A DNA stretch of 14,013 nt from Deltaproteobacteria bacterium (GTDB lineage: Bacteria > Desulfobacterota > DSM-4660 > Desulfatiglandales > HGW-15). The translations under genes and the position numbers were made by a program. A model generated the notes under the pieces. It saw only the letters and a program-made list of their open reading frames with translations. It did no database searches and was not told where the DNA came from. Positions 7,354-14,013 of this stretch are shown here, one piece after another. The stretch lies in the NCBI GenBank assembly GCA_024641835.1, contig JAHECH010000033.1, positions 1 to 14,013 of the forward strand, written 5' to 3'. Position 1 is the stretch's first letter. Each line of letters begins with the position of its first letter.

Positions 7354-7854
7354 TTAATCTTCTTCTTTCCCTCGCAACTTCACGGGGTACCTCGTCCAAT
7401 TGAGGTGACAAATGGCCGTAGCAAGGGCATCTGATGTATCGAGGGCAGGTTTTCCTTTGAGCTTCAGGATCACCTGGGTCATAGCCCGGACCTGCTCTTT
7501 GGTTGCTCTGCCATACCCGACCACGGATTTCTTTATTTCAAGAGGGGTGTATTCGAAGATTTTGACACTGCACCTCACTGCAGCGACAAGAATAGCGCCC
7601 CTGGCATGGCCGAGTTTCAGCAAGCTTTTCACATTTTTCTCGTAGAACACATCCTCGATAGCCATTTCCTCCGGGCGGTATTTCTCCATGATCTCTGAGA
7701 TGGCCTGAAAGATGGCATGGATTCTTTGATAGAAAGGAAGGTGGGCGGATGGTGTAATGGTGCCTGCGTCAATACAGGTCATCTGGTTCATTCTCTTTTC
7801 GATCAGGCCGTATCCCGTCACCCGTGAGCCAGGATCCACCCCCAGCACAAGCAT
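7354..7854 (-). CDS. ruvC: Crossover junction endodeoxyribonuclease RuvC
   Basis: 166-residue dimeric resolvase that nicks Holliday junctions symmetrically. The RNase H-like acidic catalytic set is intact: Asp7 in LGVDPGS, Glu67 in AIEDVF, Asp139 and Asp142 in DTSDALATAICH, aligning with the four residues known in E. coli RuvC. Length is normal (E. coli 173). The ATG start shares one base with the yebC stop (TGATG), indicating translational coupling. The ruvA start follows five bases after its stop, so the resolvasome genes are probably made together. Confidence 0.97.
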   Translation of the reverse strand: MLVLGVDPGSRVTGYGLIEKRMNQMTCIDAGTITPSAHLPFYQRIHAIFQAISEIMEKYRPEEMAIEDVFYEKNVKSLLKLGHARGAILVAAVRCSVKIFEYTPLEIKKSVVGYGRATKEQVRAMTQVILKLKGKPALDTSDALATAICHLNWTRYPVKLRGKEED

Positions 7855-8600
7855 CAGCCTCTCGCCTCCATCACCTCATCAGGGATGTCGAAGTTGGCAT
7901 AAATATGGCTGATGTCCTCGTTGTCTTCAAGGGCCTCCATGAGGGTCAGCATCTGCTCTGCTTTCTTTCCGTCGAGTCGAACGAAGTTCTGGGGAATCAT
8001 GGTGATTTCAGCGAGACTGTACTTAAGCCCAGAAGTGTCAAAAGCTTTCCTGACCTTGTCAAAATCGGTGGGGTTCATGACCACTTCAAACTGGTCGTCT
8101 GCCTGCTTCACATCTTCTGCTCCGGAATCCAGAGCGACCTCCAGGAGTTTTTCCTCTTCCGCCTTTCCCTTGTCAAACGTGATCACCCCTTTTTTTTCAA
8201 AGATCCAGGAGACGCAGCCGGGGGCGCCCAAGCTTCCCCCATGCCGGTCAAAAATATGCTTCAAGTCGGCAACGGTTCGGTTCTTGTTGTCCGTGAGACA
8301 ATCGATGAGCACCGCCACGCCGCCGGGGCCGTAAGCCTCATAGTTCACCTCTTCGTAGCTCATCCCCTCGAGTTCCCCGGTTCCCTTTTTGACGGCCCTC
8401 TCGATGTTGTCTTTGGGCATGTTTTCAGCTCTGGCAGCGGCAATAGCCTGTCTCAAGCGGGCATTGCCGGTTGGGTCTCCGCCCCCTAGCCTGGCTGCTA
8501 CACTGATTTCTTTGATGAGTTTGGTGAAAATTTTTCCCCTCTTGGCATCCAGGGCGCCCTTTTTATGTTTGATGGAAGCCCATTTCGAATGACCGGACAT
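7854..8600 (-). CDS. yebC: YebC/PmpR family protein
   Basis: 248-residue member of the YebC/PmpR/TACO1 family. It has the invariant N-terminus MSGHSKWASIKHKKGALDAKRGK, the GGDPTGNARLRQAI and MPKDNIERAVKKGTG motifs, the YGPGGVA segment and the acidic C-terminal domains. Members were first described as DNA-binding transcriptional regulators; more recent work on the family points to a ribosome-associated role in relieving stalling, so a regulatory function should not be taken for granted. An AGGAGGT six bases before ATG 8600 is one of the best ribosome binding sites in the window. It sits between rlmE (43 bp upstream) and ruvC (1-bp overlap), as in many bacteria. Confidence 0.96.
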   Translation of the reverse strand: MSGHSKWASIKHKKGALDAKRGKIFTKLIKEISVAARLGGGDPTGNARLRQAIAAARAENMPKDNIERAVKKGTGELEGMSYEEVNYEAYGPGGVAVLIDCLTDNKNRTVADLKHIFDRHGGSLGAPGCVSWIFEKKGVITFDKGKAEEEKLLEVALDSGAEDVKQADDQFEVVMNPTDFDKVRKAFDTSGLKYSLAEITMIPQNFVRLDGKKAEQMLTLMEALEDNEDISHIYANFDIPDEVMEARG

Positions 8601-8643
8601 AGATTACCTCCTGCTGTTACCGTTCAATTCGTACGCACTGATC

Positions 8644-9234
8644 TCAATCTATCAAACTCAACCCAAGCAGATAAACCTCTCTGCTCGTTCTGCGAACCGC
8701 CGCTGGCCGAAGAGTTCGGACCGCGGCAAAGCGGCGCGCCATTTCACCCCTCAGCTCTTTGATGTCCTCTCCCTCAAAGACTTTGCATAGGAAATGGCCT
8801 CTTTTCTTGAGCACGGCCACCGCGAGCTCTAAGGCACATTTTGCTAACCCCATGGAGCGGCTCGTGTCGGTCACATGGATTCCTGAGGTTTGAGGAGCCA
8901 GGTCACTGAGGACGACATCTCTTCTGCCAATCTCGTTTGCCAGCCACGCAGGATCAAGGTCTAGAACATCTGCTTTCAGGAATCTGAAATTGGGAGCGGA
9001 AAAACGGTCAGGTTTCTTAAGGTCGATTCCCAAAACTTCCCCTCTAGATCCGATCTTTCTGCTGCTGTACTGGGACCATGATCCTGGATAGCATCCGAGA
9101 TCGAGGAGGAGATGGCCCTCTCGAATGAGTTTGTACCTCCTGTCGATCTCTTCTAGCTTGTAAACCGACCTGGCAAGCCACTTCTCATCCCGAGCCCGGC
9201 GGGCATAATGATCTTGCCACTTCCCTCTTGTCAT
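8644..9234 (-). CDS. rlmE: 23S rRNA 2'-O-methyltransferase RlmE (FtsJ/RrmJ)
   Basis: SAM-dependent methyltransferase that modifies the 2'-hydroxyl of a 23S rRNA A-loop uridine (U2552 in E. coli numbering). From ATG 9234 it has 196 residues, near the family length. The K-D-K-E catalytic tetrad is visible: Lys in RSVYKLEEID, Asp in VVLSDLAPQTSG, Lys in GHFLCKVFEG and Glu in TSREVYLLGL. The SAM loop LLLDLGCYPGSWSQY is present; its Cys-Tyr replaces the Ala-Ala/Ala-Pro often seen there. The frame is open to an ATG at 9309 (221 residues), but that extension is low-complexity and has no ribosome binding site, while the family begins close to TRGKWQDHYARRA. It is probably the first gene of the leftward operon. 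Confidence 0.94.
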   Translation of the reverse strand: MTRGKWQDHYARRARDEKWLARSVYKLEEIDRRYKLIREGHLLLDLGCYPGSWSQYSSRKIGSRGEVLGIDLKKPDRFSAPNFRFLKADVLDLDPAWLANEIGRRDVVLSDLAPQTSGIHVTDTSRSMGLAKCALELAVAVLKKRGHFLCKVFEGEDIKELRGEMARRFAAVRTLRPAAVRRTSREVYLLGLSLID

Positions 9235-9481
9235 GCCCTGTCTCGCTCTCGTACGGGCAACGCTCAGCGTGCTCTGTGTTGTGGCTTTTCCCGATGATAA
9301 AAACACCATTTTTTTATCATAAGCCTGTTTTCAATGCAAAAAAAATATATGCTTTTGTCCTGGTGTGGCGTTCCGGGAGTTCCTTTGCAAATAAGACTAA
9401 TTCTGAGGAAGCCTTGGGGGACGATGCTGGAACATCGCATTTGAACGGAGAAAGCGGGGCGATCTGTGATCTCATTTTTTC
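9235..9481. other. Intergenic region between the leftward rlmE operon and the rightward 6S/dsr unit
   Basis: AT-rich stretches (an A8 tract near 9339 and T-runs near 9310 and 9475) and a small 5-bp hairpin CGATG/CATCG (about 9422-9437). I see no gene I can support. Short open frames on the minus strand here have no family features or ribosome binding site. The leftward operon promoter should lie in this stretch, but I could not pick a convincing -35/-10 pair. Confidence 0.4.
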
Positions 9482-9510
9482 TTGACACAAAAATACAATT
9501 TGTCTATAGT
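9482..9510 (+). promoter_or_regulatory. Strong sigma70-type promoter for the 6S-like RNA and possibly the dsr operon
   Basis: TTGACA (9482-9487), a 17-base spacer, TATAGT (9505-9510). Hexamers and spacing are close to consensus, predicting a start near 9516-9520. This is the best-looking promoter in the window and immediately precedes the long-range closing stem of the structured RNA below. Confidence 0.75.
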
Positions 9511-9516
9511 CCAACC

Positions 9517-9716
9517 CCCAATGAGATCGCTTGTCTGTGGGTTTTGCTAAGTTAAACCAGATCCTTATGTGGCTGTCCCTGAGCATGACGAGGAACTGGC
9601 GATAGAGAGCACCTGTTCATCCGCGTGCGAACCGAAGACCACTCGATCAAGAGTGCCCAGGCATGGCGTGAGTGTCCATACCCATGGCACGGGCGGCGAT
9701 CTGAAGTGCTTTTTTT
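9517..9716 (+). ncRNA. ssrS: Structured non-coding RNA, probable 6S RNA
   Basis: A roughly 200-base segment between a near-consensus promoter and a T8 run (9710-9717). Its ends form a long-range stem: AGATCGC (9524-9530) pairs exactly with GCGATCT (9696-9702). The stem continues inward, with one bulged T, as 9531-9539 against CACGGGCG (9688-9695), about 15 pairs including G-U. Inside are a GGTTT/AAACC hairpin (9540-9558), a further helix of 9567-9572 with CCCAT at 9681-9685, and a CACTC/GAGTG hairpin (9640-9655). The overall rod with an open central region, a GTCCCTGAGC segment (9575-9584) and the GGCGGC(G)ATCT 3' end resemble proteobacterial 6S RNA, which binds the sigma70 RNA polymerase holoenzyme. 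The apical half did not fold clearly by eye. A reading frame through it (from 9569) is an artefact extending the next gene. A different leader RNA or sRNA remains possible. Confidence 0.65.
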
Positions 9717-9754
9717 TCGTTTTGGCTTGCTCATCAAAAGTCGCAAATGGATTT

Positions 9755-10303
9755 ATGAAGACACTGGAAGAATTCCTGCTAAAGAAGAAACCCCACATTC
9801 TGAAAAGATGGCTAGATCTCACCATTGAAACTTATCCCGTTGATACCCGGCGCTTTCTAAAGCATCAAAAGGATCAGTTTCTAAACCCTGTGGGATCCAC
9901 CATAGCGAAGGAGATCGATACCCTCTTTTTGGAATTGATCAAGGGAATCAACCCCGAGAGGACTTGTACCTCACTGGAAGGGATTATCCGGATCAGGGCG
10001 ATTCAGGACTTCTCCCCTTCCAAGGCGATTTCCTTTATCTATCTTCTTAAGAAGATCATTCGGGAAGAGATTTTTCAGGAGTATCCGGAGCACCAGATCT
10101 CAGACCAGTTGCTGGCATTCGAGTCGAGATTGGATGAGATGGCCCTTCTCGCCTTTGACATCTATATGAAATGCAGAGAAAAGATGTATGAGATCAGAGC
10201 GAATGAAGCGAAGAATCAGGTCTCTGGACTTCTCAGGAAGATGGGTCTCCTTTGCGACGTTCCGAACTGGGAACCCGGGCCGGATAAGCCTAAGATCACA
10301 TGA
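9755..10303 (+). CDS. RsbRD N-terminal domain-like protein
   Basis: A 182-residue soluble, mostly helical protein that I assign to the RsbRD_N domain family (Pfam PF14361), the N-terminal domain of RsbT co-antagonists. Supporting features are the helical start MKTLEEFLLKKKPHILKRW, the YP(V/D)TRRFL segment, a central LEGIIRIRAIQDFSPSKAISFIYLLKKIIREE block with the RxxQdFsPSqA-type motif, and an EFE/D-type helix ending in KCREKMYEIRANE. There is no STAS or kinase domain, so it is a stand-alone domain. The frame extends back to 9569, but that part overlaps the structured RNA and looks non-coding; ATG 9755 is the natural family start despite a weak ribosome binding site. dsrM follows after 36 bp with no terminator, so I infer co-transcription. 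A role in sensing or modulating the Dsr complex is a guess. Confidence 0.75.
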   Translation: MKTLEEFLLKKKPHILKRWLDLTIETYPVDTRRFLKHQKDQFLNPVGSTIAKEIDTLFLELIKGINPERTCTSLEGIIRIRAIQDFSPSKAISFIYLLKKIIREEIFQEYPEHQISDQLLAFESRLDEMALLAFDIYMKCREKMYEIRANEAKNQVSGLLRKMGLLCDVPNWEPGPDKPKIT

Positions 10304-10339
10304 CAACGTGTTTCCATGATTGAGACGAGGTAGCAGTCC

Positions 10340-11386
10340 ATGAACTTTATCGTAGGCATTGTGATTTCCTCAGTCGCAGTCCTCATTTTCGTTTTGATTC
10401 CATGGGTGGGGGTAGGTGCGCTGAATCTGCAATGGCTGTTTGGGATCGTCATTCCCTATGTAGCTCTCATTCTTTTTTTTGGAGGCATGATCATCCGCGT
10501 TCTCCGCTGGGCGCGTTCGCCCGTGCCATTTCGAATACCCACCACCGGGGGTCAGCAGTGGAGCCTCCCATGGATCAAGTCGAACTGGATCGACAATCCG
10601 AAGGACAACAAAGGCGTAGTCTTGAGAATGGCCTTCGAAGTGCTCACCTTTCGATCCCTTTTCAGAAACACGAAGCTTCTGTTCAAGTCCGGGCCAAAGA
10701 TCGGCTATGAGTGGGAAAAGTGGCTCTGGCTCGGAGCGCTCGCTTTTCATTATTCTTTTCTCGTGGTGCTGCTGAGGCACCTTCGGTTTTTCACGGAACC
10801 AATCCCCTTTTTTGTAACCCTCATCGAGAAAGTGGACGGGTTTCTTCAGATGGGCGTTGCGCCCATTATCGGTTACATGCTGCCTGAGATCAGGATCAGC
10901 GGGTTTGTGCTTCTCGGAGCGGCGACATTCCTTGTGCTCAGGAGGGTTTTTATCCCTCAGATGAGATACATCTCTCTCCCCACCGACTACTTTCCTCTTT
11001 TCCTGATCAGCATGATTGCTATTACAGGGATTCTCATGCGCTACATCCTGAAGCTGGACATTGTGAGCGTGAAAGAGCTGGCCATGGGGTTGGTCACCTT
11101 TCATCCCACAATTCCAGAGGGCATTGGGGTCCTCTTTTACATCCATCTGTTTCTTGTAAGCGTGCTGCTGGCATATTTCCCATTCAGCAAGCTGGTTCAC
11201 ATGGCGGGAATTTTCTTGAGCCCCACTAGAAATCTTTCCAACAATAGCCGGTTTGTGCGACATATCAATCCGTGGAACTATCCTGTCAAAACCCATACCT
11301 ATGAAGAGTACGAGGATGAGTTCAGGGATAAGATGGTGGAGGCTGGGATTCCTGTGGAAAAGATGCCGGAGGAAGTTGAATCCTGA
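10340..11386 (+). CDS. dsrM: Sulfite reduction-associated complex membrane cytochrome b, DsrM
   Basis: 348-residue integral membrane protein, the NarI-like heme b subunit of DsrMKJOP that exchanges electrons with menaquinone. Two N-terminal hydrophobic spans (about 3-22 and 33-54) precede a loop and then the cytochrome b domain, with spans near 129-148, 187-202, 216-236 and 263-282. Candidate heme-ligand histidines lie in or next to the spans: His137, His147, His269 and His287. The C-terminus is a charged cytoplasmic tail containing the family-typical NPWNYPVKTHTYEEYE. Start ATG 10340 has GAGGT upstream. It is first of the dsrMKJO string, 27 bp before dsrK. Length and architecture are normal for Desulfobacterota. 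Confidence 0.95.
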   Translation: MNFIVGIVISSVAVLIFVLIPWVGVGALNLQWLFGIVIPYVALILFFGGMIIRVLRWARSPVPFRIPTTGGQQWSLPWIKSNWIDNPKDNKGVVLRMAFEVLTFRSLFRNTKLLFKSGPKIGYEWEKWLWLGALAFHYSFLVVLLRHLRFFTEPIPFFVTLIEKVDGFLQMGVAPIIGYMLPEIRISGFVLLGAATFLVLRRVFIPQMRYISLPTDYFPLFLISMIAITGILMRYILKLDIVSVKELAMGLVTFHPTIPEGIGVLFYIHLFLVSVLLAYFPFSKLVHMAGIFLSPTRNLSNNSRFVRHINPWNYPVKTHTYEEYEDEFRDKMVEAGIPVEKMPEEVES

Positions 11387-11413
11387 GATGGAAGAAGCAA
11401 AGAAGGAGTAGAT

Positions 11414-13045
11414 ATGGCAGAAAAAATAAAACCAGAAGAGATGGCAAGAATCGATCACCGCCCTCCTCTCTATAAGGGTTGGATGGATACGCCAGCGCAG
11501 ATAAAATCGGGCATATTCTGTTATGCAGGTAAACCGGCGAACCTGGAATATCTCGGCTTTCCCAATCCACGGGAGTGGTCTGTGACGGATCAGGACTGGA
11601 AACTTCCGACCAACTGGAAGGAGATTGTCCTTGAGGGACTGCGGGAGAGGCTTGAGAAATTCAGATCCCTGAAGGTGTTCATGGATATCTGCGTCCGATG
11701 CGGTGCCTGTGCGGACAAATGCCACTTCTTCATTGGCGGAGGAGACCCCAGAAATATGCCCGTTTTGAGGGCGGAGCTTCTGAGGTCAGTGTACAGGAAA
11801 GAATTCACGCTCGCAGGTAAGATCCTCGGGCAATTTGCCGGCGCAAGAGAGCTGACGGAGGATGTCCTGAAGGAGTGGTGGTATTACTTCTTTCAGTGCA
11901 CGGAATGCCGGCGGTGCTCCCTTTTTTGCCCTTACGGGATCGATACGGCTGAAATTACTATCGTTGCAAGGGAACTTTTGAACCTCCTGGGGCTCAATAC
12001 CGACTGGATCTCTGCGCCAGTGGCCAACTCATTTCGAACAGGAAATCATCTGGGGATTCAGCCTCACGCGTTCAAGGACATGATCGATTTCTTCCTGGAT
12101 GATATCGAGGGGATCACAGGCGTGAGGCCGGAACCGAGCCTGAATAGGAAAGGAGCGGAGATCCTTTTCATTACCCCTTCGGGAGATGTCTTTGCTGACC
12201 CAGGAACGTACACCGCTATGGGGTACCTCATTCTTTTCCATTACCTCCAAGACCTCGGTCTTGACATCACATGGAGCACTTATGCTTCCGAGGGGGGAAA
12301 CTTCGGCTATTTTACTTCCCATGAGACGGCGAAGAGGCTGAATGCGAAAATGTACGCAGAAGCTAAACGACTCGGCGTCAAATGGATTCTTGGCGGAGAA
12401 TGCGGTCACATGTGGCGGGTGGTCAACCAGTATATGGACACCTTCAATGGCCCTGCTGATTTTCTGGAGGACCCGGTTTCACCCATCACAGGCACCAAAT
12501 TCGAGAATGCCAAGACGACGAAAATGGTGCATATCACTGAGTTCACCGCAGACCTCATCAGGCACAAAAAACTCAAACTGGACCCGAGCAGGAACGACAA
12601 CCTAGTTGTCACATTCCATGATTCCTGCAATACGGCGAGAGGCATGGGGATTTTGGAGGAGCCACGGTATGTCATCAATAACGTTTGCAACCACTTTTAT
12701 GAAATGCCGGAGACCACCATTCGAGAGCAGACTTTCTGCTGCGGAAGTGGCGCAGGCTTAAATGCCGGAGAAGATATGGAACTGAGGATGCGGGGAGGGC
12801 TTCCCAGGGCCAATGCGGTCAAACATGTCCACGAGAAGTTCGGTGTAAACATGCTGGCCTGCATCTGCGCCATTGACCGGGCTGCCCTGCCAACTTTGAT
12901 GGATTACTGGGTTCCGGGCGTGGGGGTGACGGGTGTTCATGAGCTGGTGGGGAATGCCCTGATTCTGGAGGGAGAAAAGGAGAGAGAAACTGATCTAAGG
13001 AGTGAACCTCTCCCGGGCAAAGAGGAGGAGGAAAAGGATGTATGA
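11414..13045 (+). CDS. dsrK: Sulfite reduction-associated complex iron-sulfur protein DsrK (HdrD-like)
   Basis: 543-residue cytoplasmic catalytic subunit related to heterodisulfide reductase HdrD, proposed to act on the DsrC trisulfide. Two [4Fe-4S] motifs are present: Cys93-x2-Cys-x2-Cys-x3-Cys103 (CVRCGACADKC) and Cys162-x2-Cys-x2-Cys-x3-Cys172 followed by Pro (CTECRRCSLFCP). The CCG-domain cysteines expected to hold the special catalytic cluster are visible: Cys330 in LGGECGHMWR, Cys405 in HDSCNTARGMG and Cys442-Cys443 in TFCCGSGAG. The ribosome binding site AAGGAG lies six bases before ATG 11414. The gene overlaps dsrJ by 8 bp. All key residues are intact, and the length is typical. Confidence 0.96.
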   Translation: MAEKIKPEEMARIDHRPPLYKGWMDTPAQIKSGIFCYAGKPANLEYLGFPNPREWSVTDQDWKLPTNWKEIVLEGLRERLEKFRSLKVFMDICVRCGACADKCHFFIGGGDPRNMPVLRAELLRSVYRKEFTLAGKILGQFAGARELTEDVLKEWWYYFFQCTECRRCSLFCPYGIDTAEITIVARELLNLLGLNTDWISAPVANSFRTGNHLGIQPHAFKDMIDFFLDDIEGITGVRPEPSLNRKGAEILFITPSGDVFADPGTYTAMGYLILFHYLQDLGLDITWSTYASEGGNFGYFTSHETAKRLNAKMYAEAKRLGVKWILGGECGHMWRVVNQYMDTFNGPADFLEDPVSPITGTKFENAKTTKMVHITEFTADLIRHKKLKLDPSRNDNLVVTFHDSCNTARGMGILEEPRYVINNVCNHFYEMPETTIREQTFCCGSGAGLNAGEDMELRMRGGLPRANAVKHVHEKFGVNMLACICAIDRAALPTLMDYWVPGVGVTGVHELVGNALILEGEKERETDLRSEPLPGKEEEEKDV

Positions 13046-13424
13046 CAAAGGCAAGATCTTAATCGGCCTTGGGATCGGTGTTCTGATCCTGCTTTTCCCG
13101 TTTCTTTACAGTGTAGGAAAAGCGGCAAAAGCACCTGAGCCGGTGCTCACGGAGAAGGCTAAAACGGCCAAGGAGTGTGTCGAACCTTTGGCTTTCATAA
13201 AGGCCAGGCATATGGAACTTCTTGACCGATGGAGGCAAGAGGTGGTTCGTGAGGACATCAGGTACTACAAAAGCAGCAACGGCAAGACCTATTACAAGAG
13301 CCTTCAGGTCACCTGTATGGAGTGTCACTCCAACAAGAGCAAGTTCTGCGACCAGTGTCACAACTATATGGGAGTGTCCCCTTTCTGTTGGGATTGCCAC
13401 ATTGCGCCTAAGGAGAATGGATAA
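13038..13424 (+). CDS. dsrJ: Sulfite reduction-associated complex triheme cytochrome DsrJ
   Basis: 128-residue periplasmic triheme c-type cytochrome held by an uncleaved N-terminal helix (about residues 7-27). Exactly three CxxCH sites are present: CMECH (93-97), CDQCH (104-108) and CWDCH (117-121). An upstream Cys47, in the context AKECVEPLAF and followed by a RHMELLDRWR stretch, matches the position of the cysteine known to be an axial ligand of one DsrJ heme in Allochromatium vinosum. Start ATG 13038 overlaps the dsrK stop by 8 bp and has AGGAGG nine bases upstream; an in-frame ATG at 13002 inside dsrK would only add a charged peptide in front of the signal helix. Its stop TAA shares a base with the dsrO start. 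Confidence 0.95.
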   Translation: MYDKGKILIGLGIGVLILLFPFLYSVGKAAKAPEPVLTEKAKTAKECVEPLAFIKARHMELLDRWRQEVVREDIRYYKSSNGKTYYKSLQVTCMECHSNKSKFCDQCHNYMGVSPFCWDCHIAPKENG

Positions 13425-14013
13425 TGGGCTTGGATAGAAGAGCATTCTTAAAGATTGCCGGGTTGTCTGCCCTCCTGGGATTGGGGGGGAAGGCAGGATT
13501 TGAACTGCTCGCCCCGGGAGAGGTGGACGCTTCCTTGCAACCCGCCCCCCTCAGAGGGAAAAAATGGGGCATGGCGATTGACGTCACCAAATTGGATGAA
13601 CAGGTCATGGATGCGGCCATGAGAGCATGTCATCGCGCTTACAATGTTCCCTACATGGGAAACCCCAAAGTGGAGCTCAAGTGGATCTGGGAAGAAACCT
13701 ATGAGCACGCCTTTCCAGACCAGGAAAACGAATACAATGCAGAGCGATATCGTGGCCACAACTTTCTTCTTCTTTGCAACCACTGCACGAATCCCCCCTG
13801 CTGCAGGGTGTGCCCCACCAAGGCGACGTGGAAAAGGGAAGACGGTATTGTGATGATGGACATGCACCGCTGCATTGGGTGTCGGTTCTGTATGGCCGCC
13901 TGCCCTTATGGTGCAAGGAGCTTCAACTGGGGAGATCCGCGCCTCGCTCCCAAAGAACTCAACCCCGATTTCCCGACCAATCCGGATTTCCCCACCCGTT
14001 CAATGGGGGTGGT
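13424..14013 (+). CDS. dsrO: Sulfite reduction-associated complex ferredoxin-like protein DsrO (3' truncated by window edge)
   Basis: The first 196 codons of DsrO, the periplasmic multi-cluster [4Fe-4S] subunit that pairs with the NrfD-like membrane subunit DsrP. ATG 13424 overlaps the dsrJ stop as TAATG and has AAGGAG eight bases upstream. The N-terminus GLDRRAFLKIAG followed by a hydrophobic Gly/Leu stretch is a twin-arginine signal. Cysteine motifs seen are CNHCTNPPCCRVCP near residue 124 and CIGCRFCMAACPYG near residue 150, as in NrfC/HybA-type ferredoxins. More cluster motifs are expected in the part beyond 14013, as is dsrP. The gene is cut only by the window, not by mutation. Confidence 0.94.
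   Translation, partial: MGLDRRAFLKIAGLSALLGLGGKAGFELLAPGEVDASLQPAPLRGKKWGMAIDVTKLDEQVMDAAMRACHRAYNVPYMGNPKVELKWIWEETYEHAFPDQENEYNAERYRGHNFLLLCNHCTNPPCCRVCPTKATWKREDGIVMMDMHRCIGCRFCMAACPYGARSFNWGDPRLAPKELNPDFPTNPDFPTRSMGV

Noticed and set aside
9459..9480. GCGATCT followed by a T6 run just upstream of the promoter, similar to the 3' end of the 6S-like RNA (9696-9717)
   Set aside because: I looked for a second, degraded RNA copy but found no upstream partner strand for this GCGATCT, so I treat the resemblance as chance or a tiny local repeat.
9264..9586. Short minus-strand open frames in the rlmE-6S intergenic region
   Set aside because: No family features, low-complexity sequence, and they overlap the promoter and the structured RNA.
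9569..9754. In-frame upstream extension giving a 244-residue version of the RsbRD-like protein
   Set aside because: The added 62 residues have non-coding composition, overlap the structured RNA between promoter and T-run, and the known domain begins right after ATG 9755.
10370..11725. 451-residue open frame antisense to dsrM and dsrK
   Set aside because: It is the reverse-strand shadow of two certain genes, rich in His/Glu/Lys runs typical of antisense reading, with no recognisable domain.

Overview
The window reads as chromosome of a sulfate-reducing or sulfite-respiring Desulfobacterota (former Deltaproteobacteria) bacterium. The decisive marker is the right-hand operon, which carries dsrM, dsrK, dsrJ and the start of dsrO in the canonical order of the DsrMKJOP membrane complex. 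Base composition is near half GC and no part looks recently transferred. I see no mobile element, CRISPR array, tRNA or rRNA. I infer the lineage only from gene content, so genus is not resolved.

Layout. Positions 1-273 hold nothing I can support. Positions 274-1056 (minus) encode a Tat-exported divergent polysaccharide deacetylase. It is separated from tatC (1324-2106, plus) by a divergent intergenic region with a candidate sigma70-type promoter on each strand and a perfect 10-bp inverted repeat in the tatC leader. tatC overlaps a MOFRL-type glycerate 2-kinase gene, which runs into the end of a long leftward operon by a 17-bp tail-to-tail overlap.

The leftward operon (about 9234 down to 3432) is rlmE, yebC, ruvC, ruvA, ruvB, a mannosyl-3-phosphoglycerate-phosphatase-like HAD gene and a GT-A glycosyltransferase. 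Junctions are tight (43 bp, 1-bp overlap, 5 bp, 19 bp, abutting or about 130 bp, 8-bp overlap). The first five genes serve rRNA methylation, translation or regulation, and Holliday-junction processing. The last two look like a two-step pathway for a glycosylglycerate compatible solute (glucosyl- or mannosylglycerate).

The rightward unit begins with a near-consensus promoter at 9482-9510. About 200 bases follow that do not look coding, closed by a 15-bp long-range stem and a T-run, which I interpret as a 6S RNA gene. Next is a small RsbRD-N-terminal-domain protein, then dsrM, dsrK, dsrJ and dsrO, running off the right edge. DsrMKJOP is thought to move electrons between menaquinone/periplasmic cytochrome c and a cytoplasmic disulfide (the DsrC trisulfide cycle). 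DsrO and the deacetylase both carry twin-arginine signals, so TatC encoded in the same window would serve both.

The least conventional parts are the candidate 6S RNA directly upstream of the dsr operon, the RsbRD-like protein between them, and the glycosylglycerate pair appended to the ruv operon and facing a glycerate kinase.
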